This document shows positions 25,274 to 38,012 of a stretch of 64,000 nucleotides of DNA, piece by piece (within the stretch, counting starts at the first letter, position 1; every line of letters begins with the position of its first letter). The stretch spans positions 1 to 64,000 of the forward strand of contig CAMAVM010000014.1 of NCBI GenBank assembly GCA_945861705.1, read 5' to 3'. A program made the translations under genes and the position numbers. The DNA is from Methylomagnum ishizawai (lineage in GTDB: Bacteria; Pseudomonadota; Gammaproteobacteria; Methylococcales; Methylomonadaceae). The notes beneath the pieces were generated by a model. That model had not been told where the DNA came from. It saw nothing but the letters and a program-made list of their open reading frames with translations, and ran no database searches.

Positions 25274-26839
25274 TCAAACACATTTAAGCCTGTTCAGTGG
25301 TGCGATAAATTTTGACATAAATAACGTAGCTTTGATCCGAGGCAATAACGCCACGGTTACTGCGTCTTCTGAAGCGGAGCGTAATTTCCCAGTCCGGTTT
25401 TGTAGCCCCCAATTCCATAATGACAGTGGTGTCATGGGCAAATCAGTCGGCATATCAATTTCACGGTCATAGTCTTCTAAGGTATGGTGACAGTTATGGA
25501 AAAGAACGGCATTCAAGATAATTCCCGTAAACGCATCAATCGTCAATTTGGCATCAAGCCGATAATCCTTTCCCCCCCGTTTTTTTATTATAGTCTCAGT
25601 TACTACACCCGGCGCATGAGGCTTGAATACGGCCTGAACGGTTCTAAAATACCGTTCTACCACCCCTTTGGCATCGCCCCGGTAGGGCGGGATATTTTCT
25701 ATCCGTACCGAAAATGTTCGTTCCAATGACTCGATCTGGTGACCGATCAGTTCACCTCGGTCAGCCAGGATAGCGTCCGGCAATCCGGCTACCGGCCAAT
25801 CCTCGAAAGATATTTCCAGCCCGTATGCCTTGCAAAAATTTACTTTATCGGTCAATGCGTTAATTAGCGCCAGCATTGCTGTGGCATAAGAAGGGTTTTC
25901 CATACCAACATAAACCCCGGCTACCATTCTACTGAACACGTCAATTACCATATAAACGACGGGGCGACCGACAATATTCTGGCGTTCACTGTTTGATACC
26001 AGATAAATATCTGCAATCGTCGCATCGATTTCAAACCGTGAACCAGGCTCCAGAACACTGGCATTCACTGTTCCGAATAATGGCCGAATATCTTTCTGAT
26101 ATTCAATTTTTGATGAGCGCTTTTTGATCGTTGCTACTTGATGGTACTCACGTTTATAAAAATGCTCCAATTGCCAGAATGAAGGTTTTTCTTCTTCTGG
26201 AATCTGAGGATAGTAAGCCTCATAGATTGCAGTAAATTGGCGATGGACATATTGCAGGGAATTTCCCTTTTCAGTTAGCATGTGTTTTTCAATCGCTATC
26301 CTGAATAATCGGGCAATATTTGCATCAATAACAGCCCCAATGCCGGGCTTATTGATTCTCGGCCTGCCCAATTTTTTATCTTTGGCATTCCTGGGTTTTC
26401 CTTTGCCCCCTGAGTTTTTGTAATCGGGCAATAAGGCATTCACCGTCTGGCCACGTTGCCAATATCGCCTTAGCAATCGGTAGACAGTCTGTTTTGTTGT
26501 GGAATATTCTTCGATTACCTTGGCAATCCGTGCTGAACGGACTTTGGGCAAGAAACATTGGTCATCATAAATAATGGGTTTAATTAATTGGTAATTCTGC
26601 TCAATTTTTTTCTTATTTATTGTCCCTTCTTTTGCGACCTCATAGGCAAGGTATTCAAAGGGATCAGGCTTCCTGGCTAATAACCCGTTTTCGATGGCGG
26701 CAGAAAGTTCATTATTGGCAACAATTGCAGGGAAAACACCATCCTTTAATACCGGGATCCATACAACTTCTTCGGGATAAGCAGCCAGAATCCTTAACAA
26801 TTCGCCGTCAAACTCGACAACTTCATTGATTTGAAACAC
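25274..26839 (-). pseudogene. tnsB: tnsB-like DDE transposase, truncated at the C-terminus
   Basis: 521 residues against about 700 in Tn7 TnsB. The N-terminal helical part is followed by the retroviral-integrase-type core with the three acidic residues in SRFEIDATIADIYL, DAILADRGELIG and GVVERYFRTVQ. TnsB binds the transposon ends and joins 3' ends to target DNA. After VTVALLPRIKAT the chain loses the family sequence (LFMSKFIAPLNRLKCV) and stops, so the beta-barrel and the C-terminal TnsC-contact tail are missing. The break coincides with a palindromic repeat. Its start overlaps the tnsA stop by 17 bp, the usual tnsAB coupling. Confidence 0.88.
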
Positions 26840-27658
26840 GTTTTGTCTCTTTGATTAAAGAAATGTCGTTAACAGTTAAATCCGAAGCAGTTAGCTTTCT
26901 GAAGGGTATGAAAATGTTGAATGTAAAATAACGGTGCGCCATCAATTGCCGAAGCTCTAACAAACACTCTCCCGCTTCCATCTCATAGGCGGTATCAAGT
27001 TTTCGGGTCAACTCGATAATGGTCTGATTTTGATTACCAATGAACTGCTTGTTATAAAAATCCAACCGATCAATCAGGACATATTCATCAATGGCTTCAC
27101 GTTGGGCGGGATAAAGCCAGTTTATATTTTCAAAAACGACCTTTGGGATGTCTATTTCGGTGAGAATGAACCAGGGTATAGACTTGCTTTTCCAATAACG
27201 TCTTTCAAGTTCCAGCTTTTCGAGTGTTCTTGAGTCTTGCAGGTCACCGGCATATTTGGCTTGGATGGCAAACTTGGGAATTGTTGAATCTTGGGTATTA
27301 ACAAGAAAATCAGTGCTCATGGTCTGGTTAATACCATGAATGCCCGGATGTTTGATCCCCGCTTGCTTGGCTAAAATCAGGGTTTCATCAAGTTTCAGGG
27401 GGAATTGCTCTCTGATGTCCGTGGTGGAATTGTGCCATTCCAGCACAAGGAATATCGCTAACTCGAGATCGGACAATAAATGATGTGTCGCCGGGATTTG
27501 TGACCGAAGACCCTGTGCGAACGCCCGAGAGATGCGACATCCCTGACAGTGATCCAAGGAAGATAAGAACTTCCGTGACCGGAACCCCGGCCCTCCTTGA
27601 GCCACTTGGTTTGCCTTTGTTCTAAGTTACCGTGTTTTTTACAGACATAAAAAACCAC
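26823..27658 (-). pseudogene. tnsA: tnsA-like endonuclease with a frameshift
   Basis: TnsA nicks the 5' ends of Tn7 with a restriction-enzyme-like active site. The N-terminal part (27658 to about 27485, GTG start) reads TKWLKEGRGSGHGSSYLPWI and TVRDVASLGRSHRVFGHKS; the remainder reads HHLLSDLELAIFLVLEWHN in another frame. A single-base change near 27487 joins them to about 278 residues (Tn7 TnsA is 273). Active-site positions are present: Glu in SDLE, Asp in STDFLV and Gln-x-Lys in FAIQAK. As written, the frame from 27605 begins with non-homologous sequence, so the intact protein is not made. Confidence 0.85.
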
Positions 27659-27697
27659 CCAGCTAGTCGCGTTAAGGCAGTCTAGCTTAAGTGGTTT

Positions 27698-27745
27698 CAG
27701 TATGCAACTTTATTACTTAGTATGAAACTTTATTACTTGCTGACA
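27698..27745 (-). repeat. Right end of the Tn7-like element
   Basis: Two adjacent 20-bp direct copies, 27701-27720 and 27721-27740 (TATGCAACTTTATTACTTAG and TATGAAACTTTATTACTTGC), followed by TGACA at 27741-27745. On the minus strand the terminus is TGTCAGCAAGTAATAAAGTT. Tightly packed TnsB sites are typical of a Tn7 right end. The last base is 25 bp from the glmS stop codon. Confidence 0.85.
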
Positions 27746-27770
27746 GCAGGTGATATTTTTATCATAACGC

Positions 27771-29600
27771 CTATTCTACAGTCACCGATTTTGCTAAATT
27801 TCTGGGCTGGTCTACGTCTGTACCTTTAATAACGGCGACGTGGTAGGAGAGTAGCTGCAACGGCACGGTGTAAACAATCGGCGATATTTCATTGTCCACC
27901 TGCGGAATTTTCAAGATTTGGACATTGCTATCTGGGGACGAAGACAGGGTTTCGTCCATGAATACGATGAGCTGTCCGCCGCGTGCGCTGACTTCCTGCA
28001 TATTGGATTTCAGTTTTTCTAATAAGCTGTTGTTTGGGGCTACGGTGATGACGGGCATGTCGGCATCAATGAGTGCCAATGGCCCGTGTTTCAGTTCACC
28101 CGCCGGATAAGCCTCGGCATGTATGTAGGAGATTTCCTTGAGCTTTAAGGCACCTTCCATCGCAATCGGATAATGTGTACCTCTACCTAGAAATAAGGCA
28201 TGTTGTTTGTCCGCGAATTGTTCCGATAAGACTTTAATTTGACCATCGAGTCGCAATACTTTTTCAATTTTTCCGGGCAAGGTGAACAATTCCGAAGTCA
28301 ATTTTTTTTCCATCGCTTCGCCTAACTGAAACCGTCTCCCCATCGCTATAACCAATAACATTAAAGTGACGAGTTGGGTGGTGAAGGCTTTCGTTGAGGC
28401 GACACCGATTTCTGGACCTGCGCGAGTCATCATCACCAGGTCGGATTCCCTGATGAGCGAGCTTTCCGGCACATTGCAGATGGTGAGAGAGTGCTTGGCA
28501 CCCAGTTTTTTGGCTTCCTGCAATGCCGCCAGGGTATCGGCGGTTTCACCCGACTGGGAAATAGTAACCACCAAGGTATCGGGCGCGAGTACCGGATTTC
28601 GGTAACGGAATTCACTAGCGACTTCAATGCTGCAAGGAACACGAGCGAGTTCTTCTAGCCAGTAACGGGCAACTAGACCGGCGTGGTAGCTGGTGCCGCA
28701 AGCGAGGATCAAGATGGCTTTGGTATTGTCAAATATGGTCGGGGCATTAAACCCAAAGGCATTTTCCTGCAAGCGGTTGTTGATGAAACGGCCTTCCAGG
28801 GTTTGTGATATTGCAAAGGGCTGCTCATAAATTTCTTTCAACATATAGTGCCGATATTCGCCCTTTTCGGCGGCTTCGGCAGTCAGTTGGCTTTCCTTGA
28901 TGGGGCGGGTGACGATATTGTCAGCCTTATCATAGATAACCAGGTCGTTAATGCCGATGACGGCAATATCGCCATCCTCCAGGAAAATAAACCGTTGCGT
29001 GACTGGCAATAAGGCCGCGACATCCGAGGCAATGAAGTGTTCGCCGATACCAACACCAATCACCAAAGGGCTGCCTTTCCTGCACGCTATCAAGGTATCG
29101 GGATAATCTGTGCATAGGATGCCCAAGGCATACGCACCTTCCAGTTTGGCTAAGGATAGTTTGACGGCTTCGACAAAACCATCTGAAGTCTCAAGCGCAT
29201 CAAATATTTGGTGGACGATAACTTCGGTATCGGTTTGCGAGGTGAACTCATAGCCGTCTTCAAGTTGCTGGCTTCTTAGCTGTTCGTGATTTTCGATGAT
29301 GCCGTTATGCACGACCATCACCTTGTTCCGGCAGATATGGGGATGAGCATTTTGGGTGCTGGGTACACCATGCGTCGCCCAGCGGGTGTGTGCAATCCCG
29401 ATATGTCCTGAGATTGGCTCGGCTTGCAACAGAGCCTCCAAACCTTTGACTTTGCCCAGCTCCCGCTTGCGGTAGATCTCGTTGTTATGGATAACGGCTA
29501 AACCTGCCGAATCATAACCACGATATTCGAGCCGCTTAAGCCCCTCCAGTAATATAGGGACTATGTTTCTTTGCGCGATGCCGCCGACGATTCCACACAT
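27771..29600 (-). CDS. glmS: Glutamine-fructose-6-phosphate aminotransferase GlmS
   Basis: Makes glucosamine-6-phosphate from fructose-6-phosphate and glutamine, the entry to cell-wall hexosamines. 609 residues: N-terminal glutaminase with catalytic Cys after Met1 (MCGIVGGIAQRNIVPILLEG), HTRWATHG and FTSQTDTEV; then two SIS isomerase domains (ILACGTSYHAGLVARYWLE, ISQSGETADTLAAL, GAPEIGVASTK-like RAGPEIGVASTKAFT) and the C-terminal NLAKSVTVE. That C-terminal coding end is the DNA recognised by TnsD in Tn7 insertion, and a Tn7-like element indeed begins 25 bp downstream. glmU is directly upstream in the same operon (1-bp gap). Confidence 0.97.
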   Translation of the reverse strand: MCGIVGGIAQRNIVPILLEGLKRLEYRGYDSAGLAVIHNNEIYRKRELGKVKGLEALLQAEPISGHIGIAHTRWATHGVPSTQNAHPHICRNKVMVVHNGIIENHEQLRSQQLEDGYEFTSQTDTEVIVHQIFDALETSDGFVEAVKLSLAKLEGAYALGILCTDYPDTLIACRKGSPLVIGVGIGEHFIASDVAALLPVTQRFIFLEDGDIAVIGINDLVIYDKADNIVTRPIKESQLTAEAAEKGEYRHYMLKEIYEQPFAISQTLEGRFINNRLQENAFGFNAPTIFDNTKAILILACGTSYHAGLVARYWLEELARVPCSIEVASEFRYRNPVLAPDTLVVTISQSGETADTLAALQEAKKLGAKHSLTICNVPESSLIRESDLVMMTRAGPEIGVASTKAFTTQLVTLMLLVIAMGRRFQLGEAMEKKLTSELFTLPGKIEKVLRLDGQIKVLSEQFADKQHALFLGRGTHYPIAMEGALKLKEISYIHAEAYPAGELKHGPLALIDADMPVITVAPNNSLLEKLKSNMQEVSARGGQLIVFMDETLSSSPDSNVQILKIPQVDNEISPIVYTVPLQLLSYHVAVIKGTDVDQPRNLAKSVTVE

Positions 29601-29601
29601 A

Positions 29602-30972
29602 TTATTTTTCCTTCTTTATAGGTCGTTGCCAGCCTGAAATCGAAACCTGCTTTGACCTGCTCAAGGTCAGTTGATTTTCAGGGCTGTCTTTAGTGATGGT
29701 TGAACCTGCGCCTATCGTGGCATTTTTGCCAACCGTAACGGGTGCAACCAATTGCGTGTCCGAGCCGATAAACGCACCGTCTTCAATCACCGTCCTGAAT
29801 TTGTTGGCTCCGTCATAGTTGCAGGTAATCGTCCCTGCACCAATATTGACATTGCTGCCCACGGTGGTGTCACCGATATAGCTTAAATGGTTGATTTTGC
29901 TTTTTTCTGCCACCTCTGACTTTTTTATTTCCACAAAGTTGCCGATGTGAACGTTTGTACCCAAAACGGTTTCAGGGCGCAATCGAGCGAATGGTCCAAT
30001 GCGGCTACCTGCACCGATGACCGCATCTTCAATCACACAATTATCAAGAATTTCTACATAGTCACCGATAACGGAATTTTTGATCCGCGTATTTGCACCT
30101 ATGGTGACGTTGCTTCCTAGGGTATTTTTTCCTTCCAATATCACATTGATGTCTATTTCTATATCTTGACCTAATGACTGAAGACTACCTCTCAAATCAA
30201 ACCGTGCTGGATCACGCAAGGTTACGCCTTGCTCCATTAAGCTTTCGGCTTGCTCTTTTTGGTAAACCCGTTCCAAATGGCTAAGTTGCATCCGGTTATT
30301 AACACCCATAACTTCATCTTCGGTACTTGGCTGATTGGTAATTACGCTAATATTTTGACCCACAGCCATTTCGATAATATCCGTCAAGTAATACTCACCT
30401 TGAGCATTGTTAGTTTTGATCTGGCTCAACCATGATTTTAATTTGCTACCTTTCATAGCCATAATGCCAGTATTAACTTCTTTTATTAATTTTTCGTTAT
30501 CGCTGGTATCTTTTTCTTCGACAATTTTTTGTACTTGCCCTGATGTGTTCCGCACTATCCTGCCGTAACCTTTAGGATCAGTAAGCTGGACGGTGAGTAA
30601 GCCTAGCGATTCGTCACTCACGTTTGCCAATAACGCCTGTACGGTAGTCAATTTTAGTAAAGGTACGTCTCCATACAGTATCAATACAGTATCAGTATCA
30701 CCGATCTGGTCGGCGACTTGCTGTACCGCGTGACCTGTACCAAGCTGTTGTTTTTGCTCTATCCAAGTGGCTTCTAGCTGATTTAGGCTTTCCCTGACCA
30801 ATTCACCGCCATGACCATAAACAATCTTGATCTTATTGTCGGGCAATTGTTTACTCATATCGTAAACATGCTCCAATAGTGAGCGGTCGGCTATTTTGTG
30901 CAGGATTTTGGGGGTTTCCGAGCACATTCGTGTGCCTTTGCCAGCGGCCAGAATGATTGTCGTTAATTTCAT
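29602..30972 (-). CDS. glmU: Bifunctional GlmU, GlcNAc-1-phosphate uridyltransferase / GlcN-1-P acetyltransferase
   Basis: Makes UDP-GlcNAc for peptidoglycan and lipid A. 456 residues. N-terminal pyrophosphorylase: TTIILAAGKGTRMCSETPKI, QLGTGHAVQQV and ILYGDVPLL. C-terminal left-handed beta-helix with hexapeptide repeats (about 250-430): GPFARLRPETVLG, NFVEIKKSEVAEKSKINHLS, GAGTITCNYDGANK with the acetyl-CoA and sugar contacts. It precedes glmS by one base, so substrate-product enzymes are made together, and follows the atp operon as in many gammaproteobacteria. Confidence 0.97.
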   Translation of the reverse strand: MKLTTIILAAGKGTRMCSETPKILHKIADRSLLEHVYDMSKQLPDNKIKIVYGHGGELVRESLNQLEATWIEQKQQLGTGHAVQQVADQIGDTDTVLILYGDVPLLKLTTVQALLANVSDESLGLLTVQLTDPKGYGRIVRNTSGQVQKIVEEKDTSDNEKLIKEVNTGIMAMKGSKLKSWLSQIKTNNAQGEYYLTDIIEMAVGQNISVITNQPSTEDEVMGVNNRMQLSHLERVYQKEQAESLMEQGVTLRDPARFDLRGSLQSLGQDIEIDINVILEGKNTLGSNVTIGANTRIKNSVIGDYVEILDNCVIEDAVIGAGSRIGPFARLRPETVLGTNVHIGNFVEIKKSEVAEKSKINHLSYIGDTTVGSNVNIGAGTITCNYDGANKFRTVIEDGAFIGSDTQLVAPVTVGKNATIGAGSTITKDSPENQLTLSRSKQVSISGWQRPIKKEK

Positions 30973-31042
30973 TTCTAATACCTAAAAGCTGATGGTTGAA
31001 AACTTTTGAACGCAAGAGGCCATAATAATAGCTTTTCATAAA

Positions 31043-31079
31043 CAAAAAAGCCCGTCAGTATATTCCATACTAACGGGCT
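31043..31079 (-). terminator. Intrinsic terminator of the ATP synthase operon
   Basis: On the minus strand, AGCCCGT-T-AGTAT pairs with ATACT-G-ACGGGCT around a short loop and is followed directly by TTTTTTG. It lies about 35 bp after the atpC stop, separating the atp operon from glmU. Confidence 0.88.
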
Positions 31080-31111
31080 AATGTTCATTTTGACGTGGTG
31101 AGAAATAACGT

Positions 31112-31534
31112 TTAACCCCCGCGCTTTCTTAGTCTGTCCAATGTCCTTAATTGCATGATAGCCTCCGCCAATTTCGCTTGAGCGGTTACGTAATCTATTT
31201 TACCGGACTTGTCTGCCAAGGCTTCTTCTGCTCTTATTTTCGCTTCGATGGCGGCGGCTTCATCTATGTCTTTTGCCCGAATTGCCGTATCCGCCAACAC
31301 AGTCACTAAATGCGGCTGCACTTCCAGCATTCCACCGGAAACGTAGAAAGGGTAACTTTCTGTTTCGCTGACTTTAACGCGCACTTCGCCGGGTTTTAAA
31401 CGGGTGATAAACGGCGCGTGCCGAGGCGAAATACCGACTTCGCCCAGTTCAGCAGGTGCAAATACCATTTCCGCTAAGCCAGAAAAGATTTCCTTTTCTG
31501 CACTAACGATGTCTACATGTACGGTCATGACCAT
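31112..31534 (-). CDS. atpC: ATP synthase F1 epsilon subunit AtpC
   Basis: Central-stalk subunit that couples rotation and restrains wasteful hydrolysis. 140 residues: N-terminal beta-sandwich (HVDIVSAEKEIFSGLAEMVF, GEVGISPRHAPFITRLKPG) and C-terminal two-helix inhibitory arm (KIRAEEALADKSGKIDY). ATG at 31534 is used; a second Met two residues later (MTVHVD) is an alternative start. Last gene of the operon, 23 bp after atpD and followed by the terminator. Confidence 0.95.
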   Translation of the reverse strand: MVMTVHVDIVSAEKEIFSGLAEMVFAPAELGEVGISPRHAPFITRLKPGEVRVKVSETESYPFYVSGGMLEVQPHLVTVLADTAIRAKDIDEAAAIEAKIRAEEALADKSGKIDYVTAQAKLAEAIMQLRTLDRLRKRGG

Positions 31535-31557
31535 AATTTTCTCTGTGGTGCGTCAGC

Positions 31558-32949
<1,392 letters not shown>

Positions 32950-32978
32950 TTAAATAATAATTCGCTTAGCTTAATGCT

Positions 32979-33842
32979 CTAAACCGCTGCCGCACCGGCC
33001 ACGATTTCTGAAATTTCCTGAGTGATAGCGGCTTGCCGTGCCTTGTTGTAAATCAGTTGCAATTCTTTGATAAGATTTCCGGCATTATCGGAAGCACTCT
33101 TCATCGCCACCATTCGTGCCGCTTGCTCACAGGCATTATTTTCTACTAACCCTTGGTAAACGATGGATTCTATATATCTGGTCAGCAAATGGTCGAGGAC
33201 TTCTTTGGCATCTGGTTCATAAATATAATCCCAGTGTCCACCCAAGGTTTCTTCGATTTCATCGGCAACAACAGGTAACATTCTATTGACGGTTGGTTGC
33301 TGCGTCATGGTGTTGACGAATTCGTTATTAACGACATATAGCTCGTCGATACGACCTTCGGCATAAGCATCTAACATGATCTTGATAATACCGACAATAT
33401 CATTCAAGTGCGGCGCATCACCCAGCTTGACGACTTGCCCAACCAAATGGGTTTTCAAGTTGCCAAAGAAACCGGACGCTTTTGTGCCTATGGTGCAGAC
33501 ATCGACTTCGATCCCAGCTTTTTCCCACCCTATTAAGTAGGTCAAGGCTTTTCTGAAGAGGTTTGCATTCAGCCCACCGCACAAACCCCTGTCCGAGCTA
33601 ACGACGATAATTCCCACACGCTTAATTTCACGTTGAACGAGAAAGCCGTGCTTATATTCAGGATTGGCATGTGCCAAATGCTTGATAATCTGACCAATTC
33701 TTTTTGAATAAGGCCGCGTCGCTTGCATCCTGTCTTTGGTTTTACGCATTTTACTGGCCGCAACCATTTCCATGGCACGCGTGATTTTTTGCGTATTTTT
33801 AATACTGGCGATCTTACTTCGTATTTCTTTACCAACAGCCAT
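32979..33842 (-). CDS. atpG: ATP synthase F1 gamma subunit AtpG
   Basis: Rotor shaft of F1. 287 residues. The N-terminal helix carries [20 protein letters not shown] and [10 protein letters not shown], and the C-terminal helix carries [20 protein letters not shown] and [20 protein letters not shown], the two halves of the coiled-coil shaft. [19 protein letters not shown] is also conserved. 12 bp follow the atpA stop. Confidence 0.97.
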   Translation of the reverse strand: MAVGKEIRSKIASIKNTQKITRAMEMVAASKMRKTKDRMQATRPYSKRIGQIIKHLAHANPEYKHGFLVQREIKRVGIIVVSSDRGLCGGLNANLFRKALTYLIGWEKAGIEVDVCTIGTKASGFFGNLKTHLVGQVVKLGDAPHLNDIVGIIKIMLDAYAEGRIDELYVVNNEFVNTMTQQPTVNRMLPVVADEIEETLGGHWDYIYEPDAKEVLDHLLTRYIESIVYQGLVENNACEQAARMVAMKSASDNAGNLIKELQLIYNKARQAAITQEISEIVAGAAAV

Positions 33843-33854
33843 TAGAAACCCTTG

Positions 33855-35396
33855 TTACCAACTGTGCGTTTTAACGAAAGATTCAATAGCGGTCTTCATG
33901 CCTTGCTTAATATCATCTGAAAAATCGCCCGTCGTATTGATGGTGTCCATCAAGGCGGCATGTTCTGATTTCATGTAAGACAATAGTGATGCTTCAAAGG
34001 CTAGGACTTTGTTGACTTCCACGGCATCCAAAAAGCCTTCGTTGGCGGCAAATAGTGATACTGCCATTTGGGCAACCGACATAGGTGAATACTGGTTTTG
34101 CTTCATCAATTCAGTGACGCGTTGACCGCGCTCAATCTGTTTGCGTGTGCTTTCATCCAAGTCAGATGCAAATTGCGCGAATGCCGCTAACTCACGGTAT
34201 TGCGCCAAATCCAGACGCGTTCCACCGCCCAGTTTTTTGATAATCTTGGTTTGTGCAGCACCACCGACACGGGAAACTGATAAGCCAGCATTTACGGCGG
34301 GACGAATACCTGAGTTAAACAGGTTGCTTTCCAGGAAGATCTGTCCGTCCGTAATTGAAATCACGTTGGTAGGTACGAAAGCCGACACGTCACCACCTTG
34401 GGTTTCGATGATGGGTAAAGCAGTGAGCGATCCGGTCTTTCCTTTCACTTTTCCGCCCGTCAGTTTTTCAACTTCTGCGGCGTTGATGCGGGAAGCCCGT
34501 TCCAGCAAACGGGAGTGCAAATAAAATACGTCACCTGGATACGCTTCACGGCCTGGCGGACGGCGGAGCAGTAATGATACTTGACGATAAGCCCAGGCTT
34601 GTTTGGTCAAATCATCGTAAATAATGAGTGCGTCTTCGCCGCAATCCCTGAAGTATTCGCCCATTGAGCAACCCGTGTAAGGCGCAATAAACTGCAATGC
34701 AGCAGATTCGGAAGCAGAAGCCACGACAACAATGGTATGTTCCATTGCGCCATGTTCTTCTAGCTTGCGTACCACGTTTGCAATGGATGAACGTTTTTGA
34801 CCAATAGCCACGTAGATACATTTAATGCCTGTACCTTTTTGGTTAATGATGGCATCAATAGCAATAGCAGTTTTTCCAGTTTGGCGGTCACCGATAATCA
34901 ATTCGCGCTGGCCTCTACCAATTGGGATCATCGCATCAATTGATTTCAATCCTGTCTGAACTGGCTGGTCTACTGATTGCCGGGCAATTACGCCAGGGGC
35001 AATTTTTTCTATAGGTGCAGTTTCAGTGGTGGCGATAGCGCCTTTACCATCTATGGGATTACCCAAAGCATCAACAACGCGACCTAATAATGCCCGTCCA
35101 ATGGGAACTTCTAAAATTTTGCCTGTGCATTTGACGGTATCGCCTTCTGAAATGTGCTGATAAGCACCCAGGACGACCGCACCGACGGAATCCCTTTCCA
35201 GGTTAAGCGCCATACCGAAGGCATTGCCTGGAAACTCCAGCATTTCGCCCTGCATGGCTTGGGACAGACCATGAATTCTCACGATACCATCGGTCACACT
35301 GACAACAGTGCCTTCGGTGTGGGATTCTGCGCTAAGATCGAAGTTTTCGATCTTCTTTTTTATCAGATCACTGATTTCAGATGGATTTAATTGCAT
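33855..35396 (-). CDS. atpA: ATP synthase F1 alpha subunit AtpA
   Basis: Non-catalytic nucleotide-binding subunit of F1. 513 residues. N-terminal barrel residues include [20 protein letters not shown]; the P-loop is [38 protein letters not shown] and [20 protein letters not shown] are the Walker B and following signature; [19 protein letters not shown] is in the C-terminal domain. Gene spacing to atpH (16 bp) and atpG (12 bp) shows one operon. Confidence 0.98.
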   Translation of the reverse strand: MQLNPSEISDLIKKKIENFDLSAESHTEGTVVSVTDGIVRIHGLSQAMQGEMLEFPGNAFGMALNLERDSVGAVVLGAYQHISEGDTVKCTGKILEVPIGRALLGRVVDALGNPIDGKGAIATTETAPIEKIAPGVIARQSVDQPVQTGLKSIDAMIPIGRGQRELIIGDRQTGKTAIAIDAIINQKGTGIKCIYVAIGQKRSSIANVVRKLEEHGAMEHTIVVVASASESAALQFIAPYTGCSMGEYFRDCGEDALIIYDDLTKQAWAYRQVSLLLRRPPGREAYPGDVFYLHSRLLERASRINAAEVEKLTGGKVKGKTGSLTALPIIETQGGDVSAFVPTNVISITDGQIFLESNLFNSGIRPAVNAGLSVSRVGGAAQTKIIKKLGGGTRLDLAQYRELAAFAQFASDLDESTRKQIERGQRVTELMKQNQYSPMSVAQMAVSLFAANEGFLDAVEVNKVLAFEASLLSYMKSEHAALMDTINTTGDFSDDIKQGMKTAIESFVKTHSW

Positions 35397-35412
35397 GTTC
35401 TATTTCTCACTC

Positions 35413-35946
35413 TTACAGTAGAGCCTTTTGCAAATTTTGGAGTTGACCCCTAACGGAACCATCAATAACACGGTCGCCAGCACGCACCAGGACACCGCCT
35501 ATTAATGATTTATCCAAGGTCACATTCATGTGAACTTTTTTGCTTAATGTTTTTTCCAAGGTTTCAGCAAACTTTTGTTGCGACTCTTTGGTAAAATCGA
35601 AAGCGGTTAACACTTCGACGGCAATATAACCTTCATCTTCGGCCTTTTGTTCTTCAAAAAGTTTGGCGATGTCAGGCAATAAAGCCAGTCTATTATTTTG
35701 TACTAACAATTGCAGGAAATTGACACCTTCGTTGTCGATTTGTCCTTTGCTAACATCAAGTAACAGCTCGGTAAGCCTGTCTTTCTTGACTTTCGGATTA
35801 TTGACCAACACCGATATTTCTTTGCTGCCAATAACTGCTGACAGAAAGGCCAAGTTTTCGGACCACTTTGCAGCGGAGACGGTTTCCTTGGCTCGCTTAA
35901 ATACTGCAGAAGCATAGGGTCTCGCTAAGGTCGCCAATTCACTCAT
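35413..35946 (-). CDS. atpH: ATP synthase delta subunit AtpH
   Basis: Peripheral-stalk cap joining F1 to the b dimer (OSCP equivalent). 177 residues. N-terminal helical domain ATLARPYASAVFKRAKE; C-terminal motif KVHMNVTLDKSLIGGVLVRAGDRV (written here as the region 137-160) matches the family end before IDGSVRGQLQNLQKAL. 12 bp after atpF. Confidence 0.95.
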   Translation of the reverse strand: MSELATLARPYASAVFKRAKETVSAAKWSENLAFLSAVIGSKEISVLVNNPKVKKDRLTELLLDVSKGQIDNEGVNFLQLLVQNNRLALLPDIAKLFEEQKAEDEGYIAVEVLTAFDFTKESQQKFAETLEKTLSKKVHMNVTLDKSLIGGVLVRAGDRVIDGSVRGQLQNLQKALL

Positions 35947-35958
35947 GTTTTAACCTTC

Positions 35959-36429
35959 TTATAACCTATTTGAGATTTTATTCACAATCTCTTGGTGTTT
36001 GGTTTTGTCGATTTCCGCAACCAAAATTTGTTCTGCTGCGGCAACGGCCAAGGCTGCAACTTCTTTACGTAAGGTTTCCTTACTGTGTTGTACTTCTTGA
36101 TCTATCTGCGCTTTTGCTGCAAGAATCAAGCGGTCGCCTTCTTTTTTGGCAGTGTTTTTGGATTCTTCAACGATCTCGTTAGCTTGCCTTTGTGCCAAAC
36201 TTACAATATCAGATGATTGGTCTTTAGCGGTTTTTAAAAGCCCTTTGGCTTTTTGTTCCGCCAACAGCATATCTTCGTGACCTTTTTCAGCCGCTGCCAA
36301 ACCATCAGCAATCTTCTTTTTACGTTCTTCTAAAGCGGTAAATAATACCGGCCAGACATACTCCATTACAAACCAAACAAGGAGCGCAAACGTAATGATC
36401 TGACCAATCAGAGTAATATTGATACTCAT
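35959..36429 (-). CDS. atpF: ATP synthase Fo b subunit AtpF
   Basis: Membrane-anchored peripheral stalk. 156 residues: one N-terminal transmembrane helix ([20 protein letters not shown]), then a long charged helix ([20 protein letters not shown] onward) ending in the delta-binding region ([18 protein letters not shown]). Single b gene, so a homodimer, as in E. coli. The ATG at 36429 is used. Confidence 0.96.
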   Translation of the reverse strand: MSINITLIGQIITFALLVWFVMEYVWPVLFTALEERKKKIADGLAAAEKGHEDMLLAEQKAKGLLKTAKDQSSDIVSLAQRQANEIVEESKNTAKKEGDRLILAAKAQIDQEVQHSKETLRKEVAALAVAAAEQILVAEIDKTKHQEIVNKISNRL

Positions 36430-36463
36430 GAACTGTTCCTCGCGTGACTGTTATTAAAAAATC

Positions 36464-36784
<321 letters not shown>

Positions 36785-36794
36785 TTATAAATAG

Positions 36795-37610
<816 letters not shown>

Positions 37611-37655
37611 TTAAATTCACTGCATCTTAATTAAACTCAACGCAGCCCTTTAAAT

Positions 37656-38012
37656 TCACTGCAATAAGAGCGCAAACCAAAAAACCGATAAGGCAGCGAC
37701 ATAACCTGCCATCAACGGTAAAATTTCAATGTTTGGGATTTGAAAAATCAACATGAACAGCGCCACTGTCAGCAACAGCTTTACTGATTCACCCACGTAA
37801 AAAGACCGTAAAATCTTTCTCGCGTCTTGCTCCGCCGATCCAGCTACGCGTAGCGCAAAATACAGGTTTGGAACGAAGGCTGTGAACCCGCCTATGGTTG
37901 CTGAGAAGGCTTTTTGCCAACCTCCAACACCAAAACCTAAGCTAACTACCGCGATTATCAATATTTGATAACCCAGGATTTTAGCGACAGTAGATGAACC
38001 TCTAGCTGCCAC
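37656..38012 (-). CDS. atpI: ATP synthase assembly protein AtpI
   Basis: Small membrane protein encoded first in many atp operons and linked to c-ring assembly. About 118 residues with four hydrophobic helices (ILGYQILIIAVVSLGFGVGG, FTAFVPNLYFALRV, and two near the end). The longest frame starts at a GTG at 38060 with no ribosome binding site. I prefer the GTG at 38012 (VAARGSSTVAKIL), preceded by GGAGG four bases upstream and leaving about 14 residues before the first helix as in E. coli AtpI. The choice remains open. Confidence 0.85.
   Translation of the reverse strand: MAARGSSTVAKILGYQILIIAVVSLGFGVGGWQKAFSATIGGFTAFVPNLYFALRVAGSAEQDARKILRSFYVGESVKLLLTVALFMLIFQIPNIEILPLMAGYVAALSVFWFALLLQ

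Larger units (their letters stand above)
21402..27745. mobile_element. Decayed Tn7-like transposon inserted at attTn7 downstream of glmS
   Basis: The right end (27698-27745) stops at TGTCAG on the minus strand, exactly 25 bp beyond the glmS stop codon, the canonical Tn7 insertion point. The left end begins TGTCAGTGAG at 21432 and shares the inverted motif AGTAATAAAGTTGCATACTG. tnsA and tnsB lie by the right end, transcribed away from glmS as in Tn7. tnsA is frameshifted, tnsB is truncated, and tnsC, tnsD and tnsE are absent, so the element cannot move by itself. Cargo: histidine phosphatase, toxin-antitoxin pair, membrane protein, ISL3 relic, sigma factor. A second outward-facing end occupies 21402-21426. 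Flanking 5-mers differ (AAAAG left, GCAGG right), so the boundary history is complex. Confidence 0.85.
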
